A stretch of 64,000 nucleotides of DNA from Linanthus parryae (Eukaryota; Streptophyta; Magnoliopsida; Ericales; Polemoniaceae), in NCBI GenBank assembly GCA_023055425.1, contig JALGPY010000008.1:11294501-11358500 (forward strand). Reading direction: 5' to 3'. The translations under genes were made by a program, and so were the position numbers. The notes beneath the pieces are model-generated. The model did no database searches, was not told the origin of the DNA, and saw nothing but the letters and a program-made list of their open reading frames with translations. Positions 1-11,389 of this stretch are shown here, one piece after another; the stretch's first letter is position 1; each line of letters starts with the position of its first letter.

Positions 1-1505
1 CTAATGACTTATTATAAGAAGGAAGATGTGGTACTTTGCCCCCGAGTCAAGCACCCTAAGAATGCATCGGCGCAACCAACTTCCTCTTCCTATATCATTT
101 TGCACCCCTATATTTTGGCATACAGAGATCCGGCACCTATGTGTTTTGAACAATTCACTTTAACACCCTCGTAATTAACAAAAACCAAATGACTATTTGA
201 AAAGACAATGTTGCCCTCCAATTTTTAGGAAATTACCCACTATATATGGTCCCTCTTCTCCTCCTCATTCTTCTTCTTCTTTCCAGCGTTCTTCGTTATC
301 TCTCTACATTCTACATTCTTCAAGCTATTCCCGAAAACGCCAACGTTAGGCTCAAACCAAGCCAACACTAGATCTCCTCCTCCGCCATCTTCAATTTCTT
401 CCTCTCATCTCCGTTCTATCTCTCTCAAACCCCTTCGATTTGGATGGCTAATGGTTCAATTTGGGTGAATTAGGATTATGGTTCGTTTTTGGTGGAGCAG
501 TGTTCGATTGGGATAGATAATGGTTCAATTTGGGTGAATTAGGGTTTACTAGGATGGATCGTGTTTTTTTTTGGGATTACAGTTTGATTCGTTTGGCTTT
601 ATAGTAGTAGGTCGTGAGCATCTAGGTTCCATTTTCTGGATTGGTGATTTTTCACTTCGATTTGTGGTTGTTTGAATGTTTGGGTGCCTTCGTGTAATTA
701 TTTCTGTATTACTCTCACTCGGTGATCTGAGTTCGAACAAGAACATGGTAGATTTGGTGTCGGATTATTTTTTTGGACCTTTAGTTCTATTTTACCGTGT
801 TTCTGAATTTAATTGAGATCCGCCTTCTCTACCCGACGCGTTTCTAAAATATTGAAGAAAACGAAGATCTTGATTGCCTTTTCCACCCGCTGTAGACTTC
901 GTCGGTCGACCATTTCTCTTTCTCTTCTTGAATTTCTCCGTTGGTTTAATGTGTTTCTCTTTGATTTGGTAAAGTAGTGATTTCATGAGACAATGACCAT
1001 GTTTTAGTTGTGTGTGTCTCTCTCTCTTTATATATATAGAAGTCATCCCACCACCACCCATTGAATCTGCCGCCTTCTTTGTTTAAACTGCTTCTGCTTC
1101 CAGTTGGAGCAGAGAGATGAACAGAGAGGCTTGGGGTTTCATGAGAGCTTAGCTGAGTGATGATCAGATTTAACAAATTTAGTAGAGGATCTCCATGACC
1201 TGCAAACCCCACTAAAATCAACAACATCATCGTGGAATTCATCCCACAGCCTTATGTTCAAGATCTCATGGTCTGAACTTTGCCACTTCCATGGAACAAA
1301 CACAAGTGAAACAAAACCAGCAATAACGCAGATCATAATAATCACCAGCAAAAACTTGTTCTAATGAGCAACAACATACCAGAGCCAAAGTTAGCCACTC
1401 ATCTCTTAAAAAACTTGTTCTATTGAGCAACACACCAGAATCAAACAAGAAACAACACCAACAACGAGCTCGAACTAGAATCAGAGGCACGTTGGGGCTG
1501 CTGTC
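1..1505. repeat. Left end of duplicated F-box unit 1 (3' flank of F-box 1)
   Basis: This stretch is non-coding apart from the F-box relic listed separately. It reappears at about 28154-29256, to the left of F-box 3, with the same order of landmarks: the start at 'tattataagaaggaagatg', a CT-rich run, 'tggatggctaatgg'-type sequence, and the segment around 'cgtcggtcgaccat'. The first bases (1-20) represent the intact site into which composite Helitron copy 2 inserted at 26336-28153. Short open frames around 550-1240 are not kept between the copies, so I do not call genes. Confidence 0.75.
1140..1260 (-). pseudogene. F-box N-terminal relic downstream of F-box 1
   Basis: Read on the minus strand, this segment encodes a fragment with the F-box block 'DFSGVCRSWRSS', which matches 'AFGGVCRSWRSV' of the full genes. 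It stops within about 40 codons and has no DUF295 part. It is probably the remnant of another array member. The matching place in unit 3 (about 28975-29015) keeps only the upstream part, so the relic was partly deleted there. Confidence 0.5.
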
Positions 1506-2663
1506 TTAAAAAGAAGGGGAGACCCAGAGGGGCGGGCAATATCTACTTAGGGATGTTCCATGGTAGAGAGGCTCGATTCCTCTAGTTGCCAAGTTGTAGA
1601 TACCCATGTCCATGCCGCCGATTATATTGCCAGCATATACATAACCAGCATAACCAGGCCGATAATCATCAGCAAAGTATACGCAATTGGGCTTCACTCC
1701 TACTGAAACAGCTGAAGGAACACATATTGGGGTATTGTGACCCACGAAGATTGAAGCACCTCCCAAATCATTTACCTCTCGCCATTTTGAAAAGCTGGTT
1801 GAATCAGCACGCTTGCATATGCTAAACCCGGTTGTCCTGTAACTGTCTTCGCCATCTTCGTCAAAAATGGATAAAACTCTCAAAACAGCGAGTAAATCAC
1901 CACAACATTCCGCCAAGTAGACTTGCTTTCTGTCTGCCCTCGCAAAGTGAGGAGGTAGCGCTCCAACAATCTCCACCGTGGGGTCCGGCCCTCGAGCATC
2001 ACAAACAATGATTTCATTTGAAGAATTAGCTCCATAAAACATATCCTTGTGGTAAGTAACATCGTAGATGCTAGGCCTTGTTTCTATAAACGTCCATCGC
2101 TTTTCTCCCGGTTTCCAGAATGCCAGCTTGGCACGTATCCCAAGAGTAATCATCACCGTGTAGTCGTTAGTGACAGAAGGGCTTGCCGATAACGTTACTC
2201 TGTAAACGAATGACATGGGCGGTATCCCAGGGTCTTCATTCTGATCATTGTAGTAGATCTTGAATGTTTTGAGATGGGGAAGAGAAATCCTAGATTGATT
2301 TAATGGATGCAGAAGCTCCATCCTTCTTTCATCTAGAGTTATCAACCAACCCATTGACCCGATGCACCACTTCCCTTTCGCTTCAGGTAAAGCAATCTTC
2401 TTAGACACACCACCCTTTGACAGGTTTACAAACTCACGCGCATCCCCAGTTTCTGTTTCGTTTTCAGCCAGCATAAGCCATGGAGGTTGGACTGAACATG
2501 GGGAAGACGAAGACGACACAAGCTGTTGATTGAAGTTTTCTTTAACTGCCACGGATCTCCATGACCTGCAAACTCCACCGAAAGCAACAAAATCTTCGTA
2601 TATATCGACCTTTTTCACAATCATTGTCAAAAGGTCTGGCAAAAGTTGATCCCAATATGCCAT
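1506..2663 (-). CDS. F-box 1: F-box/DUF295 (KIB1-4) protein, 385 aa
   Basis: Single-exon gene. Residues about 4-42 (starting WDQLLPDLLTMIVKKV and including 'GGVCRSWRSV') form an F-box, the segment that binds SKP1. The rest matches the DUF295/KIB1-4 fold: a conserved 'KWCIGSMGWLIT' block near residue 97, 'LAFWKPG' and 'VYLAECCGDLLAV' in the middle, and a C-terminal 'DMGIYNLATR' followed by a PP-x-WVSPSF ending. Family knowledge predicts a substrate receptor of an SCF ubiquitin ligase; the substrate is unknown. The length is normal for the family and the ATG sits directly before the F-box. It differs from F-box 3 at roughly 24 of 385 residues by eye, so it is a recent duplicate. No stop or frameshift is seen; expression cannot be judged from the sequence. 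Confidence 0.9.
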   Translation of the reverse strand: MAYWDQLLPDLLTMIVKKVDIYEDFVAFGGVCRSWRSVAVKENFNQQLVSSSSSPCSVQPPWLMLAENETETGDAREFVNLSKGGVSKKIALPEAKGKWCIGSMGWLITLDERRMELLHPLNQSRISLPHLKTFKIYYNDQNEDPGIPPMSFVYRVTLSASPSVTNDYTVMITLGIRAKLAFWKPGEKRWTFIETRPSIYDVTYHKDMFYGANSSNEIIVCDARGPDPTVEIVGALPPHFARADRKQVYLAECCGDLLAVLRVLSIFDEDGEDSYRTTGFSICKRADSTSFSKWREVNDLGGASIFVGHNTPICVPSAVSVGVKPNCVYFADDYRPGYAGYVYAGNIIGGMDMGIYNLATRGIEPLYHGTSLSRYCPPLWVSPSF

Positions 2664-4631
2664 CGGAGAGGTCTATTAGATTTATTCCCTCCTTTGCAGC
2701 CATGACAAGAAATCGAAATACAACTTTAGATTCGAGTGATTGGAAGTACATAGCAACATAAACTCAAAGTAGTAATCATAGTCTTAATCAGAAGCATAGA
2801 ATGCAATCTCTTCATGTGACCTAACCAGGAGTTCACTAGAATTCAGTCTGAGGTGCAAAAGGTGTCCTTTGAGAATCCAATTTATGTTGATTGCGCATAT
2901 CAGTTCCACTGTTGTAGACTTTTTTAAATTTGAAAGCACTTACACTTGGAGGGTTTGCGGACAATCGAAACCATACAGGCGGAGAAATCAACTAAAAGAT
3001 TCCCACTTTATGATGTGAAGAGGCTTTTATCTTGTTTTTTGTTGATTCATCAGCTAGTATGATGCCAAACAATTCATTCTGGAAAGAAATGGATAGAGTA
3101 GGTGGAGCTATTTCGATAACACGGGTCACGGGTGCCAGGTTTGACAAATTACATTCCTCTCCTTCATCCCTAATCAGTTGTGTTCTGACCCCAGATATTT
3201 GAATGGTTTTCCTATTAACTCCGTTAAGTGTTGTTATACACATAATGGTAGTTGGAACTACCCACTCCCAACGACCAGAGCCGCAAACCACCTCAAGTTA
3301 GCTGCAATGGTTTCGCTCTTGGGTGTGTTACTGCTACTTCTCAAGTCCAATTTTCGTCAAGAAGGAGACTTCATTAGCGGTAAATAGAATCCAAGGATTT
3401 AGGGTTTTCGGATTCAAGACTAACTGCTACAGAAAGCAACCACCGGTCTAAAGTAATCCTTCCCACCAAACAAAATACTATGATCCCTTGTAACAGACTC
3501 ACGTGCCCTGATGGAGTTATAGGTATATTTCCTTGTAACAAATTAACGACAGTAATGTTAGATTCATACAAGATCTAATGTGACATTCCTATATTTATTT
3601 TAAATAAAAGAGGGTACATAACCACATAATCAGTTCAAAAACCCCTTTACTCAAAATTCAGTTAAAAAACGTCACTGTATTGTTTTGCTTTACACTTGAA
3701 GATTCTGTAACTGGGTTTATACCTAGGTTCGAGTCTGCTAATGTTCCTTTCCGTGTCATGGGAGAGAGCAACATAGTGCTTGAAGAAAATTATGGAGCAT
3801 CTGATTTTACTTCGTATGGGTCTTAACAAAAATCAACAAAGTATACTACAAGGGCCTATGACAAAGGGCTGTTTCGAAAGGAAGTTAAGTAGAAGGGATC
3901 AGTGTATAATTATTTTTAACTTGTGAGGGTCAACTGATGTAAGAGTTGTTAACTGATGAAATTTAGATTTGACAAGATAAGAAAGAGCATAAACATTATG
4001 AAATTTAGATTTGACAAGATAAGAAAGAACATAAACATTATGAAATTGAAGTGTCTGACATAAGTCTTGGACCTCTATGCTGGTACACAGCGGTATAGCA
4101 TTAGTCGTAACATTTGTGGGGGTAACTGACCTAATAGTGCTAAAGAAAAAAAATTTGAATGTGACTGACATAGATCTCGGAGATAACGGCTGAAAAACGC
4201 AAACTTCTGACTGTTAGGTCTGACCTAACCGTGGATATACTAATGGGCTTGGACCAGCTACGGTATGAATGGAATGTGTTTCAAAAGAAGTTCGGGCAAC
4301 TTGGAATTAAGACGGGATCATTGATTGGCGACGGTGAGGCAGTGTTATGTTTCATAGTTTAAGCCCTGGGGATCGGGTGGTGATATGGATGAGTTAATGA
4401 AATGAATTAACTAATTGCCAAACAATCCTGACTTTGAATTATCATTACTTCCTTTGCAAGCATATGCAAAATTCCCTAGCTTCCACGAGTAGTAAAATAT
4501 GCATGCATAACAAATTGTGAACGCATAATAGTCAGTAACATGAAACAAGTGTCGTACTCTCATGGCCGTGGACGTGTTACTTGCCAGGTTGGTTCTAGCA
4601 TCTCTTTATTGCTCTTGATAAGAGCTGGTTC
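2664..4631. repeat. Upstream flank of F-box 1, shared with other units
   Basis: This is the 5' side of the minus-strand F-box gene. Blocks here recur at about 17629-19660, 30415-32400 and 50629-51820, including the 'gttggaactacccac' and 'gtgtgttactgctcc' segments, the 'ctgatggagttatagg' segment and the 'gatcagtgtataat' segment. A directly repeated 56-bp stretch with 'gaaatttagatttgacaagataagaaag' character sits at about 3956-4040. I see no convincing gene. The promoter of F-box 1 must lie here, but I could not define a TATA box with confidence. Confidence 0.6.
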
Positions 4632-4745
4632 TGTTGAGAAGTCCTACATCGGACATTCAAGAAGAAGAAATATAATTAATAAGTGTCCTGGGTTACTCCT
4701 CTCATTGCCAATTGGTTTTGAGGTGGAACCCAATGGATTCTTACA
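4632..4745 (+). repeat. TRIM 5' LTR
   Basis: First 114-bp terminal repeat, starting TG and ending CA, followed at once by the tRNA-iMet primer-binding site at 4746. It differs from the 3' copy at several positions (for example 'cctacatcgg' against 'cccacatcgg'), so the insertion is not very recent. Confidence 0.85.
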
Positions 4746-4863
4746 TGGTATCAGAGCATCGGCTCACACACGTGAATGGTCTAACAACCCACGTGCTCCC
4801 CCCCCCCCCCCCCCCCCCCCCCGGTCCACGTGTAGGCCAAAGAAAGACACACGTGAGGGGGCG

Positions 4864-4977
4864 TGTTGAGAAGTCCCACATCGGACATTCAAGAAGAAGA
4901 AATATAATTAATTAGTGTCCTAAGTTACTCCCCTCAATGCCAATTGATTTTGAGGTAGAACCCCATGGATTCTTACA
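4864..4977 (+). repeat. TRIM 3' LTR
   Basis: Second 114-bp terminal repeat. It is preceded by the G-rich polypurine tract ending at 4863 and ends CA at 4977, where unit sequence ('gacatccaaacag') resumes. Confidence 0.85.
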
Positions 4978-6734
4978 GCTACGACATCCAAACAGACGTT
5001 GAGATCTTTAACAGTGTCTAACTTCCTTTCTAAGAAAAATAGATTGTCATCAGTTGGTTCACTGTTTGCAAGAGTGTGGCTGTTAGGATCTGCTATTGAA
5101 CATTCAAAGGAAGTGCCATTGGTTTGCCTTGTTGGTGGAATACCCCTGTCCTAGAATATACTCGGGCTCTTTGAAGGAGAGTCACGGGAGGAGACAGCAT
5201 ATGGCCGGGTAAGGCACGTGCCCCACCCATGATGTAGAAAACTACACTTATATACCTAGTATCTAGGAAAATATACAACTTTGCCCTAGGTAAAACTATT
5301 AAAAAGGCCCTACCCTTCTTAAAACTACAAAAAGGCCCTACCCTATTTGAGAAATCCTCCCTCTGCCGCTAAGGAGAGCGGCTCACTAAAGGCTTCCAGG
5401 ACTTGAATCAGAAGCATGGAATGCAAGCTTTTCCGGATTTGCCTAACCAGGAGACAGGAGTTCACACATATGCACTATGCAATCATTGGTGCAAAAGGTG
5501 GCCTTTGAGAATCCTTTTTTTTTTTGTTTTGATTGCGTATATAACTCACTTTGGTTGAACTAAACTCTTGTAGAATTTCAATCATTTACCGCTAAAGGAC
5601 TTGCACAAAATCACAGAGAGATCCGCAACTAGATTCTCATTTTATGCCGTTAAGCGACTTCACCTTATTTAATCGATTAATCCCAGATGAGAAATCCATT
5701 AGCTGGTTCGACGCAAAAGCAACTCAATTTGGAAAGGAAGGGATCATCGAGCCGATGGAATTACTTAGATAATAAATTGTGTTCTAATCCAGATATTTTA
5801 ATGTTTCTCCTATTAGTTTTGTTAGATAGTTGATACTACCGCCTTCCCGCCACCAGAGCCGCCAACTGCTTCGAGTCTCCCCATGTGAAGTTCATGCACA
5901 TCAAGTGTGTTTTTTTATTTTTAATTATCTTTTTACCTTGTGTTGTGTAATGAAATTCATCATCTATGGCTACCCAAGATGCTAGATTCATATAGTAGAG
6001 GATTGAAAAAGAATGAAATGAAAATTACTGACGTTCTCTACGAGAAATTCAAAGAAACAAGGTTTCAGACCAAAAATTTGACCAAAGAACAAGTTTTACA
6101 GATCATGATGATTACAAGTAAATTAATGAGCAAACATGATTAGGTTTCATAATTTAAAAATTGACAAAAGAAGATGAAAAGGTTTACAGATCATGATTAA
6201 GATATAAGAAAATTATTTATTAAATATTATTAGCCTAGCCCTAAACATGCTTAGTCTAGTTTCACACGATCCTTCTTAGTATTTGAAAAGGTAAAAAAAA
6301 TTGCCCAATTTTGGATTCAGAATTTCACGGCATTTGACAAATTCACAGATGCAAAAAGCTAAAATTTAGTCGAAATCCAGTTCAAAAACACATCACCACA
6401 CACAAGAACGGTAATAAGTATAAATCGAACTCCATTAACGACAGTGATTGAAGAAGACTGAGCGGTGTGGTGGTTCATACCTCGGTGGTTCTTCGAGTGT
6501 TGTCTCTGCAGGGTTAGGTCAGGTCATTGTCTGCGGTCGAGTCTTTCGAATGCAAATGGAACGGACTTCAATTTCTGGGGTTCAATTTATATATATAGAA
6601 GGATCTAATTTGAAAATCAACAGATCAATAAGGACTGCTGAGAAAGGGGTTGTTTTGAAAGATGTCAATCTTGTTGGACCACTATATAATTATTTGTCGG
6701 CTAAACGCATAAAACCCAACTCTAAACCTACTTA
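4978..6734. repeat. Unit 1 non-coding backbone
   Basis: Sequence shared with about 20400-20990 (inverted), 22850-23960 and 32780-34140. Landmarks are 'gcatggaatgcaag', 'gctggttcgacgcaaaag', 'agagccgccaac', 'gatgctagattc' and 'ctcggtggttcttc'. Short open frames (for example 5940-6143 and 6448-6735) are not preserved as frames in the other copies. I regard this as non-coding duplicated sequence, with a decayed gene possible but unproven. Confidence 0.6.
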
Positions 6735-7098
6735 GAGCATCTCCAATAGGTTATTTATATGGCGGTTATCTTCAAAATATAAATAAGATGAGAAAAATAT
6801 TGTCTCCAATAGGCTCTCTACTACGCTCTTTATTTTAGCGGATAGTTATCCCGCTCACTACTTTTAACGAGCCGGATAAATAACTTCATATTTTGTTTAC
6901 CCATGTTCTTAACGGTTACGTACTAAATTCCTTAAAATTCTCATACAAGAAATATTGAGAATGTGCCACGTGTTATTTAGCTAATCATTTAACTAACACT
7001 ATTGGAGCACTAACTAAATTTTTACAATATCTAAAATAGAAATGTTAATTTTTTATCAAATTATAAATAACTTTTAACTAGTACTACTGGAGATGCTC
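6735..7098. mobile_element. PIF/Harbinger-type MITE, 364 bp
   Basis: Terminal inverted repeats GAGCATCTCCAATAG (left) and CTACTGGAGATGCTC (right) are flanked on both sides by the 3-bp duplication TTA (6732-6734 and 7099-7101). This is the usual signature of Tourist/PIF-Harbinger MITEs. There is no coding capacity. The homologous places near 23940 and 34135 read 'cttacttaatgg' without any insert, which gives two empty sites in the same window. Confidence 0.9.
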
Positions 7099-7610
7099 TT
7101 AATGGCGAGACATGTTGGTTGTGCTTAAAAAAAAATGGCATGTTGGTTGATTAGACTGGACCGGGCTAGAGTCAATTGGATCAGCCCAAATAGATTTTTT
7201 TTGTCCAAAGCCCAATTGGTTTAGCTGAATTATCTAACTATACCTTATATAAAAAAGGAGTTGTCCTTACCACGTAGGCGCCACGTAGGCTTGGTTGCCA
7301 CAGTGGTCGAATGGGCTGATGCCCCCTCTGCTTCGGGTGCATTCCTTAATTTGACCATTTTGCCCCCTGTTGTGTTTGTAATTACGAGTAAGTGTGTCTG
7401 GTATTTCTGTAATTATATAGTTGTGGAGAGGCATGTGTGATGTTTCCCCAGGACAGGCTTCCAAAGGAAGCTGTACGATTAATGTTTGTGTTGTCAATCA
7501 AGTGAGTTCAGTTGGTTCTTCTTCTAATTAGTACAGTTAGGGGATAGGAGGATACATGACGAGTTACCAATCTCAATCTTTTCCTCTCCAGTGGCGAAAT
7601 ATATTATAGA

Positions 7611-7883
7611 TTATACACTCCATTGCCATCTGTTTTCTACAGATGACTCCACATTGTGTGCAGAGAGGAAAAAATAAGCATGAGTAGGCGTCGATGGAAG
7701 GACACCAACAAATGGTGCGAAGGGCGGCGTATGCGCAAACTCGCCGATATACACATCTAAGGTCGTTCCAAGATAAGTCGATAGATAATAGGCTGTATGA
7801 AAAGTATCGGAAACGACGGAGCAGTACTCGCCCTCGCCACCACTGTCGTCTCGGAGGCTAAGCTGAAGCAATTCGCAGTACAT
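7611..7883 (-). other. Unidentified open segment inside the 8-kb Helitron
   Basis: A 90-codon minus-strand open frame whose composition is more protein-like than its neighbours (it contains 'GEYCSVVSDTFHTAYYLSTY'). It could be a captured exon, but I do not recognise the family and no splice context decides it. It may equally be chance. Confidence 0.2.
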
Positions 7884-10800
7884 TGATGATTATTTGAAGT
7901 GGGTATGGCTTCAAGTAGGTGTTTTTGAACATGGATCGGTACTAAAGGGCCAAAAAGCCTAGAATGAGATTTGGATTACCAGCCAGGGAAGGTGTGAAGT
8001 GGAGTTACTTACTTTTATTACTTTGTTTTGTAACTTGACAGTTTCAAAATATTTTTTGTATGCAAATCATCACTCTCAAAGCTATCCAAATATGCAGAAC
8101 CGGGATGTAACACGACAAAGGTAAAGGGATATAAGAAGCAGCCAACATCTGTACAAGGACTTGAGGGCATATGCGTCACTGACACTTTCTTTGAGGCAAA
8201 GGTACCTACTTCATATTTTTCGGTCTGAACAGAACGTTTTTAACAACAGAATTAGTAGTACCTTATATAATGTAGGCGTGCAAAGAATGCTAGGATCTTT
8301 CACATATCTATGCCATTTCCCGCAGATGATTACCTCGGTTCGCAAATTAGAACCTGCACAAACACAAAATTTAATGCTGCATGACTGAGTCGCTTGAACC
8401 AGCCAGAAGCCCTGCTCCATTTGTGCTAGATAAAATATGTTTCGGATTATGTAATATCATTTAATGCTGGAAAATCACTTGAGCATATCGGGTATCCTCA
8501 AATAAAATTTTGATCAATTAAAAACTATTTCAAATGTTTATATTATTGTGAAAAATGAAGACCATTCGGCTGCTTGTGGTGGGACGAACATGTCCTCACT
8601 GTGGTGACCAGGTCAGCGCCGTACAACCAGGTTCAACTCTTCTGGATTTTTTGCAACATTCTTTTTCAACTTCCGTAGTTTGACTGTAACTAATTACTGT
8701 TTCCGATAGATAATTCTTGATCCGCAGCGAGATTGTGTGTTAACCTTCGGCGAAACGCATTGTTGCAAGGTTTTCTGGTCTGGTACAAACTCTCTGGCCT
8801 GTGAAAGAGCTGTACGTACTGCATTACTTTCCTACTTTGATGTGCTCTTTCATTGTGGCTTATTACTTTGTCTGGTTACCTGTCTGTTTGGAAATTAATT
8901 CGAGCCAAAATATGTGGCATTTTACCAAGAGAATCGTCTCAACTGATGATAATTTTCCTGATATTTGTGAAAAATCCAGCATGGCTTTTAATCTTGGGAC
9001 GGTGGGAGTTATCCTCTTCAGATAACCGATGAATATCCCCTAGGCCAACTTGTGTAATATGTAGTACTTAATTTAGAAGTTTTGTTCTATTAAATAATCC
9101 TCAAATTAACCTCAGCAGCTTAGTGAGTGAGTGCCCAACCTGAGTTTGCCTTTGGTATTGATGTAAATAGTAAGTCTAATGTGGTCAGTCTTCCAACAAA
9201 GGCTTTTCTCACACGCCTTCGAAGAGAAGCCGCAATTTGTGCCCCCACCCTAGTGTTTTGCAACAGAGAGAGAGAGAGTGTTCTGCGACGAGTAGGCGGT
9301 GGCGAGGGTTTTGCAGATATCTGCAGCGCTTTCTCGGAGAGCACTCGCATATGAGCATCTCTCTAGAGTGATTTCTTCTTCTACTAGGGTTGGGTCTGCT
9401 GATTTCTTCAACCTATCTTCGTGCTCTGATACTATATTTCACTTTGACTGACTCAGATGATATGCTGTTCACTACTATGTTTCGAGCTGCACATCTATTG
9501 CTGACTGCAAAAACTCATGCGAGGCAAAATGAAATCACACAGCAGTGTAGCAACAAATTCATTGGGCACTGTTAGGGTCTTTTTGGTTTAACACATATTC
9601 AGCCTCTATCATGTTTCTCTTTAGATGAATCGAACAATGTGCTGACATCATACATCGCTCAGAGGCTGTGATGATATATTTTTAAAGCTTGCCATTAAGA
9701 CTACGATTCCGACCCGCATCTTGGCGGGGTAACCGCAGCGAGCGTCGCCTCTTGCTGTTGTTGCAGCCACGGTGATGTCATTGTGGCGTGGTCGCATTCA
9801 CCGATCTGAGCCTCCCCAAATGACCACATACACATATCTACGTCACAGCTTACCACTGCAAATCTTTAGATGCCATTATATCATCACTGCCGCTGTTTTG
9901 TCCGAGTACTTCTGCACCGTCAAGTTACTTGCGGATGGGTGGTCTTGCATCTGTGGGATTTATTTGAACTCTGTGGTGTGCCTCGGTCTATTATTTACTT
10001 AATTGAATGTCCTGCTACATCTAACTGCTGCTCTTAAAAGTTCTAACAATTGTTCATCTATTTCAGGTAAACCTCAACTGAGTAGGTGTTTTTTTTACCT
10101 CACTCTATCTCTGCTACTTATCCATGATTATGTTGAGTTCAAATTGTGTCAAACGTCAATTTATGCTTACTCTTTATGATGAAAGATTTTTGATTCATGT
10201 GGATTTGTGGTTCTGTAGGATGATTTTGCTCAGAGAAACGGTTGAATAGCTTCGATTTGTTTTACAGGGTTTTAATGGATTTTTATCTAACCCACACCTC
10301 GCCACCAGTAGCGCCATATGCAGCCACCATTCTGCCAGGTCTAGATTTCTTTCCAAATAGTACTGAAATCATGTATTCCTCAATGTGTTCTCTAAATAGT
10401 GGAACTGGGCATTTTGTAAGCAGGGGTACTGTATTCTTTGTAATCAAGGATTCTTTATCGACTGGATGAATTTCGTTTCTCCGATGGCCGGTTTTTGGAG
10501 TCCTGGTATAGGGATGCTCATAAACAGATGAAAATCTCACAGACGAGGTATTTTACAATGTGCTGACGCGTATTTTTACATTGCCAGAGAAAGATGATAC
10601 CAGGCCTTTGACAGTTTGAATAATTGAGTAGCTAATGAAGTACTATCTTGGTTTCTCTAATTTCTTATCTTTATTAATTCTCATTTCTATTGTGCCTCAC
10701 CATAGGGAAGCACTACCTTAGTTTCTCAGAAACTGCTACTGTTGATTTGCCCTTTTGTCCTTTTCTAAGTGAAGCTACTACTGCATTCTGTAGGTGGAAA

Positions 10801-11295
10801 ACTTGAAGTACAAAGGTCCATGGAAAAAGAGCAATTGCGAGAGGGGAATCGGAATAAGGTTAAACATTTTGAATTCTCGAGATTGTTTCCCTTGGTTGAC
10901 AATAATATTAAATTTATGATAAGCACTCGAGTTCTCCAGTGCACAAGGATGTTCTCGGGCACTGATTGAGGTTATTGGGCATGAGTTTCCTCTAGGGTAG
11001 TGACCTCGCGTACGTTTTAGGTTACTAAAGCGTTATAAATTATATGAATTGAGAGTTTCAAGCCTAATTTTAGTTACTACAGAGTACTTGATTTTAAGTT
11101 ATTGTCCATAACTTTAGCTAAACTTTGCATATGAACTTTGGCTTGCTTGCAAAGCTATATTGCTCTTTTTAATTGACATAACTAAGATGCAGAAAGGTCG
11201 GGGCTAAACAATTTTCGGTCATAATAGGCTTTATATGCATTTTGCTACCTTATATAATTTCGAACTTCGAATCATTATAACAAGGTGCTAACTTG

Positions 11296-11389
11296 CAATT
11301 GATTTCTGAATATGTTACTGGACATACTAATCTAAACTTTATTTTGCTGGATGGTACATGGAGCAATTCCGCTGCATTGTTCAGAGTTC
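11296..11389 (+). pseudogene. Captured exon fragment: DTW-domain protein
   Basis: The forward frame encodes 'ISEYVTGHTNLNFILLDGTW' and continues with 'SNSAALFR'. The D-x-T-W motif (here LLDGTW) followed by an SNSAA-MFRR-like stretch is the core of plant DTW-domain proteins, tRNA-uridine aminocarboxypropyltransferase relatives that modify tRNA. Only about 30 codons are present and the frame then runs into non-matching sequence, so this is a non-functional piece inside the Helitron. The assignment rests on motif recognition from memory. Confidence 0.6.

Larger units (their letters stand above)
4632..4977 (+). mobile_element. TRIM (terminal-repeat retrotransposon in miniature), 346 bp
   Basis: Two 114-bp direct repeats (4632-4745 and 4864-4977) begin TGTTGAGAAGTCC and end CTTACA. 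Directly after the first lies 'tggtatcagagc' (4746-4757), the usual primer-binding site complementary to initiator-Met tRNA. Directly before the second is a purine-rich 'gtgagggggcg' polypurine tract. The internal part is only about 118 bp and holds a run of more than 20 C at about 4799-4822. There is no coding capacity, as expected for a TRIM. The paralogous sites near 20385 and 32780 read through from 'cttgataagagatgct' without the element. The 5-bp flanks (ggttc / gctac) match at only 3 of 5 positions. Confidence 0.85.

Noticed and set aside
4746..4757. tRNA-like sequence 'tggtatcagagc'
   Set aside because: It is a retrotransposon primer-binding site complementary to initiator tRNA, not a tRNA gene; no cloverleaf surrounds it. 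The same holds at 42212 and 50410.
4540..4915. Proline-rich open frames over the TRIM
   Set aside because: They are translations of the C-run and LTR sequence of a non-coding element.
10242..10540. Open frames in the middle of the 8-kb Helitron on both strands
   Set aside because: No family recognised, no splice borders that decide a frame, and both strands are open; left unassigned.
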